A stretch of DNA of 37,345 bases, from contig CACWLD010000011.1 of NCBI GenBank assembly GCA_902761655.1, positions 35,600 to 72,944 of the forward strand, in the 5' to 3' direction. Positions 32,381 to 37,345 of this stretch are shown one piece after another. The notes beneath the pieces were generated by a model. That model did not search any database. It had not been told where the DNA came from and saw only the letters and a list, made by a program, of their open reading frames with translations. A program made the position numbers and the translations under genes. Each line of letters opens with the position of its first letter. Positions within the stretch are counted from its first letter, which is position 1. This DNA is from an uncultured Bacteroidia bacterium. Its GTDB lineage: Bacteria; Bacteroidota; Bacteroidia; Bacteroidales; UBA932.

Positions 32381-32388
32381 CAAAGGTA
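32381..32388 (-). promoter_or_regulatory. -7 box for the HTH regulator
   Basis: TACCTTTG (TAnnTTTG) on the minus strand, 46 bp before the start at 32334. No -33 box is clear. The rest of 32389-32550 is AT-rich with no further feature I can defend. Confidence 0.5.
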
Positions 32389-32553
32389 GCATATTTTGAT
32401 TAATATTTCATCATTTTCTCAAAAATATTTGTTGGCAAACGACAGTTAGCAACTCGCTATTATTAAATGCATTATCGTGGCAATTTCACTTTTTCCCTGT
32501 TTCTGGTAATCAATTTCTTATTATTTAGATTTCATTTTTTGAAACCTTTGTTA

Positions 32554-32561
32554 TATCTTTG
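32554..32561 (+). promoter_or_regulatory. -7 box for the DUF3853-primase operon
   Basis: TATCTTTG lies 47 bp before the ATG at 32609. The -33 position is not a good match. Confidence 0.55.
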
Positions 32562-32608
32562 CAGCAAAACAGAGTGGCAATGACATTAACATATAATCAA
32601 TAAGTCTT

Positions 32609-32947
32609 ATGAAAACAAAACTCGAGGCGCAGGCCAACAATGCAAAGAATCTTATGGAAATGCCGCTTGCCTTTATGACAGGGGCGCAGTTTCTGGAGCT
32701 GAACTCTATTATGGGACAGGGCGTCGAGCCGCCGTCTGCAGAGAGAGACACAACCGCCATTCCCAAATATGTCTATGGGATCAAGGGGATAGCGGAACTT
32801 TTCGGATGCAGCGCAGCGACGGCCAGCAGAATCAAAAAGGATGGTGTCATAAAAGAGGCTATCACGCAATTCAAACGCACCATTGTCGTTGACACCGAGA
32901 AGGCTCTTGAATTGATGAAAGAGAGAAAAGGGACGAAAGAGTTTTAG
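32609..32947 (+). CDS. DUF3853 family protein (element-borne HTH-like)
   Basis: A 112-residue protein matching the DUF3853 pattern seen in Bacteroidales mobile elements and prophages. The diagnostic part is KYVYGIKGIAELFGCSAATASRIKKDGVIKEAITQFKRTIVVDTEKALELM, a winged or simple helix-turn-helix resembling excisionase/MerR-type folds. It is usually the first gene before the replication module, as here, with the primase starting right after its stop. It may be a DNA-binding regulator or excision/replication accessory factor; the biochemical role is not known to me. Confidence 0.85.
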   Translation: MKTKLEAQANNAKNLMEMPLAFMTGAQFLELNSIMGQGVEPPSAERDTTAIPKYVYGIKGIAELFGCSAATASRIKKDGVIKEAITQFKRTIVVDTEKALELMKERKGTKEF

Positions 32948-32950
32948 GTG

Positions 32951-34423
32951 ATGAACATAGACATCAACGATATCCAGGCCGATATCCAAACAGAATTGTC
33001 TGCGATGGCCGAAACCGGGAGTCTTGATGCTAAGGCTATCCTCGATGAAATGCTAACGATCATCGATCCCATAGACTTTTACGAGGAGGGGCATATCGAT
33101 CAGGGTAAATCCTTGTCGAAACAAGTCTATACAATCGTGGTCGTTGAAAAGATCCTGGAAATAGCCCGGGAGAAACACTGGGACCTCGCAACGGAGAATA
33201 CCCGAATCTTCATATACAACGGGAGTCAATGGATCATTGTCTCCGCGGATGGTTTCAAGCGGTTTCTCCAGAAAGCGGCCACACGGATGGGGGTTCCGGA
33301 CAGATATGCAAAGCATTTCCTGTTCCAGGACGATCTTCACCGTCAATTCCTCAGTGCCGCAGACTTACCGACCCCAGAGACTCAGTCGTCCCGGGTGCTT
33401 ATCAACCTTCAAAACGGCACCTTCGAGAACAATGCAACCGAGCACTGTCTTCGAGAGTTCAGAAAAGAGGATTTCCTGACCTATCAACTCCCGTTCTCTT
33501 ACGACCCGGAAGCCAAGTGTCCCATCTTCCACGCTTTCCTTAACAGAAACCTTCCGGACAAAGGCTGCCAGGACTTGATTGCCGAATACATTGCCTATGT
33601 CTTGTCCCCGTTCCTCAAACTAGAGAAGGTCCTGATCTTATATGGAGATGGCGCCAATGGGAAGAGTGTTTTGTTCCAAATCATCAAAGCACTCCTGGGA
33701 GAAGACAACGTATGCTCCTATTCCCTGCAGAACCTGACGGCAAGGGAAGGATATCAGCGGGCAGAGCTTGGGAACAAACTTCTCAACTACGCTCCGGAGA
33801 TCAATGGTCGGATAGATCCTGCTCTTTTCAAGCAGCTTGCGAGTGGTGAGCCGGTGGAAGCCCGGTTCATCTTCGGGCGCGCTTTCATCCTACGAAAATA
33901 CGCCCGTTTGCTCTTTAACTGCAACGTTCTGCCCAGCGACGTGGAGATGACCCACGCGTTTTTCCGCAGGTTCATGATCATCCCGTTCACGGAAACCATC
34001 CCGGAAGAGGAGCAAGATACTGATCTCGCCAAGAAAATCACCCAAAACGAGCTTCCTGGCATCTTTAACTGGGTCATTGAAGGGTTGGACCGCCTAACCC
34101 GTAATAAGCGCTTTACAGAGCCCGAAATGGTCCGTGAAGCGAACAAATCTTTCAGAGACCAGTCCGACAGTTTGGTGCTCTTCCTGGAGGACTCCGGAAT
34201 TGTCGCAGGAAGTGACCACAGCGTTCAAGTCAGTGCATTGTATGCACGATTCTCTGCCTATGCCAGGAGCTGTAATCTCCCCGCGATATCCATGAAGTCT
34301 TTCTCCGAGAAAATGTCAAAGGCGGGATTCGAGAAGATAAGAACCGCGCAAGGCCGTTTTTTCAACTATAGCCTGGTTTCTCTTTCAAATGAAAATATCG
34401 AAGAGACAAATGACGCAGTATAG
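32951..34423 (+). CDS. D5/P4-type primase-helicase (SF3 helicase)
   Basis: A 490-residue replication protein of phage/plasmid type. The N-terminal half (about 1-180) resembles the D5_N region. The SF3 helicase core follows, with Walker A GDGANGKS (232-239), the AEL..KLLNYAPEING Walker B region, sensor-like RLLFNCNVLP, and the arginine-finger segment FFRRFMIIPF. The C-terminus (IFNWVIEGLDRL, SFRDQSDSLVLFLED) matches the P4 alpha C-terminal domain. It lacks a Toprim catalytic centre; that is supplied by the next gene, so the two together probably make a split primase-helicase. GTG at 32948 directly after the DUF3853 stop, or ATG at 32951, can be the start; ATG is chosen. Confidence 0.9.
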   Translation: MNIDINDIQADIQTELSAMAETGSLDAKAILDEMLTIIDPIDFYEEGHIDQGKSLSKQVYTIVVVEKILEIAREKHWDLATENTRIFIYNGSQWIIVSADGFKRFLQKAATRMGVPDRYAKHFLFQDDLHRQFLSAADLPTPETQSSRVLINLQNGTFENNATEHCLREFRKEDFLTYQLPFSYDPEAKCPIFHAFLNRNLPDKGCQDLIAEYIAYVLSPFLKLEKVLILYGDGANGKSVLFQIIKALLGEDNVCSYSLQNLTAREGYQRAELGNKLLNYAPEINGRIDPALFKQLASGEPVEARFIFGRAFILRKYARLLFNCNVLPSDVEMTHAFFRRFMIIPFTETIPEEEQDTDLAKKITQNELPGIFNWVIEGLDRLTRNKRFTEPEMVREANKSFRDQSDSLVLFLEDSGIVAGSDHSVQVSALYARFSAYARSCNLPAISMKSFSEKMSKAGFEKIRTAQGRFFNYSLVSLSNENIEETNDAV

Positions 34424-35375
34424 ATACTTTTTGGAGCCCTGGGGCTGGCGAGATCACCGGGCAGGAGGGCGTGCGTCAAACAAGCATATTTGTCCCAACT
34501 GCGGGAAGAGGACATTTGTCCGGTATGTTGACGGAGAAACGGGGTCTTATCTGGGAGACCAGGTGGGGAAATGCGACCGGGAAGACAAATGCGGATATCA
34601 CTATAGCCCGGCCATGTATTTCCATGACCACCCTGATGAAACTCAGAAGTATATGGACTCGCCCAGGGCTGATAAACGGCCATATTCGCCATTACCGGCC
34701 ACGAACGAGATATCTACCATCGACTGGAAATACGTTGAGAGCAGCCGCCTTCAGACATCAAATTTCAAGGAATACCTGCTTGACCGTTTCAGCGATAGTC
34801 AGCTTCAAGTCCTCCAAGTCTGCGAGGACTACTTCCTTGGAGGAGACGGAGACGGTGGAACGATCTATTGGCAGGTTGACGAACTGGGTCGGCCCCGCTC
34901 CGGAAAGATTATCCAATATGACCATCAAACAGGTTGTAGGATCAAGGACACCACCCTTCCTGTTTCCTGGGTTCACAAGAAACTTATCAAAGCCGGCCAA
35001 CTCCCAAATAACTGGAAGCTCTCCCAATGTCTGTTCGGAGCACACCTGCTTCCGAAGAGAACGGACGCCCCGGTTTGTTTGGTCGAGTCTGAGAAAACAG
35101 CCTTGATCTGCTCCATCCGTTTACCAAGCTGTTTATGGATAGCTACCGGAGGCCTGAACAACTTTCGATTGGAACCCTGCCAGTGCCTTGCCGGAAGAAA
35201 TGTGATCATATACCCGGATTTGGGGGCATACGACAAGTGGTGTGTGCTGGCCGAAAAGTTCTCGGCCAAGATCGGATTCCGGTGTAAAGTGTCCCGCCTG
35301 TTGGAAGAAAAAGCGACGGAACAGGAACGTCAGAACGGGCTGGATCTCGCAGACTATCTTCTTCGCTCCGGATGA
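34389..35375 (+). CDS. Zinc-finger/Toprim primase-like protein (DUF6371-type)
   Basis: A 328-residue protein with an N-terminal zinc-binding region (ICPNCGKRTFVRYV..GKCDREDKCGYHYSP), as in CHC2-type primases. A C-terminal Toprim-like fold has the acidic residues Glu233 in VESEKTA and Asp277/Asp282 in YPDLGAYDKW. This is the DUF6371 layout common in Bacteroidales elements. It probably primes replication together with the overlapping SF3 helicase gene (35 bp overlap). ATG 34389 and ATG 34410 (MTQYRYFLEPWGW) are both possible; the second fits the family better. Structured repeat copy A begins 29 bp after its stop. Confidence 0.82.
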   Translation: MKISKRQMTQYRYFLEPWGWRDHRAGGRASNKHICPNCGKRTFVRYVDGETGSYLGDQVGKCDREDKCGYHYSPAMYFHDHPDETQKYMDSPRADKRPYSPLPATNEISTIDWKYVESSRLQTSNFKEYLLDRFSDSQLQVLQVCEDYFLGGDGDGGTIYWQVDELGRPRSGKIIQYDHQTGCRIKDTTLPVSWVHKKLIKAGQLPNNWKLSQCLFGAHLLPKRTDAPVCLVESEKTALICSIRLPSCLWIATGGLNNFRLEPCQCLAGRNVIIYPDLGAYDKWCVLAEKFSAKIGFRCKVSRLLEEKATEQERQNGLDLADYLLRSG

Positions 35376-35404
35376 AAAAACTGCCTTGACTCCTCTTCGT
35401 CTTT

Positions 35405-35517
35405 TGCCGCCTTCCAGCTTGCTTGACCCTGGCACATGGGTGGGTGACGCATATATATATGCATATTGAGTTACCCACCCCTGTTTTTAAGCGGCAGATT
35501 CCGTGCAAGCACGGGAA
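35405..35517 (+). repeat. Structured repeat, copy A (113 nt)
   Basis: First of three related copies. TGCC/GGCA (35405-35408/35431-35434) closes a loop holding AGCTTGCT. GGGTGGGTGAC pairs with GTTACCCACCC around a perfect GCATATATATATGC. The shared TATTGAGTTACC follows at offset ~60-71. The end is the hairpin CCGTG-CAAG-CACGG. Copies B and C keep the same landmarks at the same offsets. It starts 29 bp after the primase-like gene. The 84 bp up to copy B hold small hairpins (GTGCT/AGCAC and TGGCA/TGCCA) but no gene. Confidence 0.8.
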
Positions 35518-35601
35518 AGACGCGGATCAAATAATGCCGGGTCAAGCCTCCCGAAAAAGGACATCGACAACCTGTGCTGAAAGCACCTTCAAATGGCATC
35601 G

Positions 35602-35713
35602 GTGCCAAAGAAAGCTCGCTGGTTTTGTGGCACCCCTCACCTCGCCTGCGGGCAAGGTGGTATTAAGTTACCAGTTTCCTGTTTCAGTGTCCATGAACCG
35701 GGCAAGCCCGGTA
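35602..35713 (+). repeat. Structured repeat, copy B (112 nt)
   Basis: Second copy, same strand. GTGCCA/TGGCAC (35602-35607/35628-35633) encloses AGCTCGCTGG. CACCT/AGGTG with inner GCC/GGC is followed by TATTAAGTTACC. The terminal hairpin is ACCGGGC-AA-GCCCGGT. It ends about 75 bp before the YhcG start. The only other thing noted in 35714-35787 is an AT-rich stretch that must hold the YhcG promoter; no clear TAnnTTTG is seen. Confidence 0.8.
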
Positions 35714-35787
35714 TCTCGATTTTGTCATATCTGCCAAACTTAGGATGTAAAAAAGAATTAACTTTGTATGGATTATAATGTGTAGTT

Positions 35788-36873
35788 ATGGAACGATTGA
35801 TGACAACAGACAGGGAATACTCCCTGTGGATTGCAGAGCTGGCACAACGATATCGCTCCAGTCAGATCAAGGCCGCGATAAAGGTCAATGATGAGATGCT
35901 TCGCTTCTACTGGTCGGTAGGAGAGGATATCGAGCAACGGAAATTGGAGAACCGCTACGGCAGCCATTTCTATGAGAATGTCAGCAGGGACCTGAAGAAG
36001 GCCTTAGCCCTGAACCGTGGCCTGTCTCCAACAACTATAAAATACACCCACTACTTCTATCGTCTTTATTGTCAGTTACTTGGAAATCGTCAAGAGGTTA
36101 TTGACGATTCTTTGCCGACAAATCGTCAAGGGGTTATTGACGATTTCGACTGCATATTCAAAATCCCTTGGTCATTACACGTACTCATTATTGACAAGGT
36201 AAAGAATGACCCTCATAAGGCACTGTTCTTTGTCAAGAAGACGATAGAAAACAATTGGGGCCACAGCGTCTTGCTCAATTTCATAAGCACCGACCTCTAT
36301 GAACGCCAGGGAGCAGCGCAAACCAATTTCGCCCTTACCTTGCCGGCTCCGGAGAGCGACCTTGCCCAGGAATTATTGAAGAGCCCGTACGATTTCTCGT
36401 TCTTGCCCGGGAAAGAGAAGTACCAGGAGGCCGAGTTGAAGAGCGCCCTGACCAGTCACATCAAGGCCTTCCTGATTGAATTGGGCAAGGGCTTCAGCTT
36501 TGTCGGCAAGGAGTATCGCCTGGTCGCGGGAGGGAAAGAGAAGTTCATCGACCTGCTCTTTTACATTATCCCGCTACATCGATATTGCGTGATCGAGGTC
36601 AAGGTTACGGAGTTCGATTTCCCTGATCTGGGCCAGCTGGCCGGATATGTCGCCATGGTGGACGACCTTCTCAATACGGAGGTCGAGAAGCCCGCTATCG
36701 GCTTGCTGATTTGCAAAGAAAAGAATAACGTTCTGGCTCGATATGCATTGTCAACGATCAATCGCCCGATGGGAATCTCCGAATACGAGGTTGCCCGCCA
36801 GCAACTTCCGGACGATTTGAAAAACGCACTCCCTTCCCCTGAAGAAATCGAAAAGGGACTGATGGAAAATTAG
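35788..36873 (+). CDS. YhcG-family (DUF1016) PD-(D/E)XK nuclease
   Basis: A 361-residue protein with the DUF1016 N-terminal helical domain (IKAAIKVNDEMLRFYWSVGEDI..RYGSHFYENVSRDLKKAL) and a C-terminal PD-(D/E)XK nuclease fold. The active-site set is Asp255, Glu270 and Lys272 (FIDLLFY..CVIEVKV), followed by the Gln-containing helix GQLAGYVAMVD. Such proteins are common in defence islands and integron cassettes, and their target is uncertain. Residues 100-123 are two 12-residue tandem units (NRQEVIDDSLPT, NRQGVIDDFDCI) in the linker before IFKIPWSLHVLIIDK, encoded by two DNA hairpins. The gene is flanked on both sides by copies of the structured repeat. A start two ATGs apart (35788 or 35800) cannot be decided. 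Confidence 0.92.
   Translation: MERLMTTDREYSLWIAELAQRYRSSQIKAAIKVNDEMLRFYWSVGEDIEQRKLENRYGSHFYENVSRDLKKALALNRGLSPTTIKYTHYFYRLYCQLLGNRQEVIDDSLPTNRQGVIDDFDCIFKIPWSLHVLIIDKVKNDPHKALFFVKKTIENNWGHSVLLNFISTDLYERQGAAQTNFALTLPAPESDLAQELLKSPYDFSFLPGKEKYQEAELKSALTSHIKAFLIELGKGFSFVGKEYRLVAGGKEKFIDLLFYIIPLHRYCVIEVKVTEFDFPDLGQLAGYVAMVDDLLNTEVEKPAIGLLICKEKNNVLARYALSTINRPMGISEYEVARQQLPDDLKNALPSPEEIEKGLMEN
36084..36146 (+). repeat. Tandem hairpin repeat inside the YhcG gene
   Basis: AATCGTCAA..TTGACGATT (36085-36093/36101-36109, loop GAGGTTA) recurs 36 nt later with arms AAATCGTCAA..TTGACGATTT (36120-36129/36137-36146, loop GGGGTTA). The 36-nt unit equals 12 codons, so the frame is kept. Confidence 0.85.
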
Positions 36874-36889
36874 CATTTCCTCCATCATT

Positions 36890-37002
36890 TGCCACCCTCA
36901 GCTTGCTGGTTTTCGTGGCAACTCTCCCCTGCGTTTATACATCAGGGGGTATTGAGTTACCCCGTACCCTTTTTTGACGACAATTCCCGGGCAAGCCCGG
37001 AA
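36890..37002 (+). repeat. Structured repeat, copy C (113 nt)
   Basis: Third copy, same strand, starting 16 bp after the YhcG stop. TGCCA/TGGCA (36890-36894/36915-36919) encloses AGCTTGCTGG. CCCCTG/CAGGGG competes with GGGGTA/TACCCC around the shared TATTGAGTTACC. The end is TTCC-C-GGGC-AA-GCCCGGAA. Confidence 0.8.
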
Positions 37003-37027
37003 TGATTCATAACACTTAAAATGCCAA

Positions 37028-37057
37028 CTGCCGCCACCTCCTTTGAGATGACGGCAG
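37028..37057 (-). terminator. Probable terminator of the ABC permease gene
   Basis: On the minus strand CTGCCGTCATCTC pairs with GAGGTGGCGGCAG (13 bp, allowing G-U) around loop AAAG; a weak T-run (ATTTT) follows a few bases on. It lies 44 bp after the permease stop. Confidence 0.6.
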
Positions 37058-37101
37058 ATTCGAAAAGTGTTTATGTTTAATCGTGCTTATGAGAAGCCAG
37101 T

Positions 37102-37345
37102 TTATTCTTTCTTCAACGCCTCCGCAGGGTTCGTCCGGGCGGTCTTGATGCTCTGGTAGAGTACACTTATCGCCGCTATAATGGCGACCAACAGTCCAGC
37201 GAGAACGAATATCCACCAGTGAAGGTTGATTCGATGGCCGTAGCCAGAGAGCCAGCGATTCATGATGAACCAGGCAATGGGAACACCGATGACAAACGCG
37301 ATGCCCACCATCTTCATGAATGACAGCACCAGTTCTTTCAGCACG
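37102..37345 (-). CDS. ABC transporter permease, FtsX/MacB type, C-terminal fragment
   Basis: The last 80 residues of a membrane protein that continues past the window. Two hydrophobic helices are visible (about FMKMVGIAFVIGVPIAWFIM and WWIFVLAGLLVAIIAAISVLY). They are followed by QSIKTARTNPAEALKKE, the typical C-terminal end of MacB/FtsX-like ABC permeases in Bacteroidales (ANPVEALR-type). The GTG at 37344 is an internal codon. These proteins often export peptides, antibiotics or lipids with a partner ATPase. Two CATG sites in 244 bp set it apart from the host genes in the first 31 kb, so it may belong to the element or to another acquired block. A 13-bp hairpin follows as terminator. Confidence 0.85.
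   Translation of the reverse strand, partial: VLKELVLSFMKMVGIAFVIGVPIAWFIMNRWLSGYGHRINLHWWIFVLAGLLVAIIAAISVLYQSIKTARTNPAEALKKE

Larger units (their letters stand above)
31614..37345. mobile_element. Integrated element or remnant behind tRNA-Ser (left border only)
   Basis: Downstream of tRNA-Ser the genes are an element-type HTH regulator, DUF3853, a D5/P4-like primase-helicase, a Toprim primase-like protein and a YhcG nuclease. CATG occurs about ten times in 5.7 kb against seven in the 31.6 kb before. No integrase, relaxase or transposase is visible, and no second copy of the tRNA 3' end was found. The right border is therefore unknown; whether the terminal ABC permease belongs to the element is open. 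Confidence 0.6.

Noticed and set aside
36084-36146. A CRISPR-like array in the YhcG gene
   Set aside because: Only two palindromic units, in frame within a conserved protein, with a 10-nt gap between them and no cas genes.
35405-37002. Classical integron attC sites
   Set aside because: The arrangement after stop codons is similar, but I do not see the RYYYAAC/GTTRRRY core pair, and no integron integrase is present in the window.
1-37345. Insertion sequences, rRNA genes or riboswitches
   Set aside because: No transposase, no rRNA sequence and no known riboswitch consensus was recognised on either strand.

Overview
The window looks like a chromosomal piece of a gut-type Bacteroidales bacterium (phylum Bacteroidota), possibly from a metagenome assembly. 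The evidence is the repeated Bacteroidota promoter signature (TAnnTTTG, sometimes with TTTG 19 bp upstream), a fused SecDF, a bacterial serine palmitoyltransferase, S41 and C69 secreted peptidases, many short lipoproteins with Ser/Ala-Cys lipoboxes, and a DUF3853-type mobile module. Host genes are GC-rich at third codon positions and almost free of the tetranucleotide CATG. I would not name a genus.

Layout. 1-967: 3' part of purT. 1080-1900: a small membrane protein, a palindrome cluster, GC-rich hairpins and a tRNA-Met(CAT) whose 3' half lies in a long foldback. 1917-5208 (minus): rpsL, a damaged rpsG, fusA and rpsJ, ending without rplC. 5340-6986 (minus): an envelope lipoprotein. 7083-9625 (plus): sigma-54 activator, LptE-like lipoprotein, TPR-like protein and secG. 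9726-11777: a ClpB lacking its N-domain. 11825-15391: four overlapping genes for a steroid 5-alpha-reductase homologue, an Old-Yellow-Enzyme-type flavin reductase and two short-chain dehydrogenases, which read as a steroid or bile-acid A-ring reducing operon. 15430-18718: two convergent secreted peptidases. 18787-20907: a small secreted protein, pheS, tRNA-Gly and a lipoprotein. 20917-22906 (minus): serine palmitoyltransferase followed by an SDR, probably the first two steps of sphingolipid synthesis. 22964-29789 (minus): dnaE and secDF. 29927-31444: a beta-propeller exported protein. 31522-31613: tRNA-Ser(GCT).

From just after tRNA-Ser to at least 37 kb the sequence changes character: CATG becomes common, and the genes are an element-type regulator, DUF3853, a D5/P4-type primase-helicase, a Toprim/zinc primase-like protein and a YhcG (DUF1016) nuclease. 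This is an integrated element or its remnant; no integrase or relaxase is visible. Three same-orientation copies of a ~113-nt structured repeat sit after the primase and on both sides of the nuclease gene, with compensatory base changes in one hairpin. The window ends in the C-terminus of an ABC transporter permease on the minus strand.

The most interesting points are the 5AR-OYE-SDR-SDR operon, the structured repeats around the YhcG nuclease, the strong CATG depletion that stops at the island border, the 58-nt frameshifting deletion in rpsG, and the foldback that swallows the 3' half of tRNA-Met.
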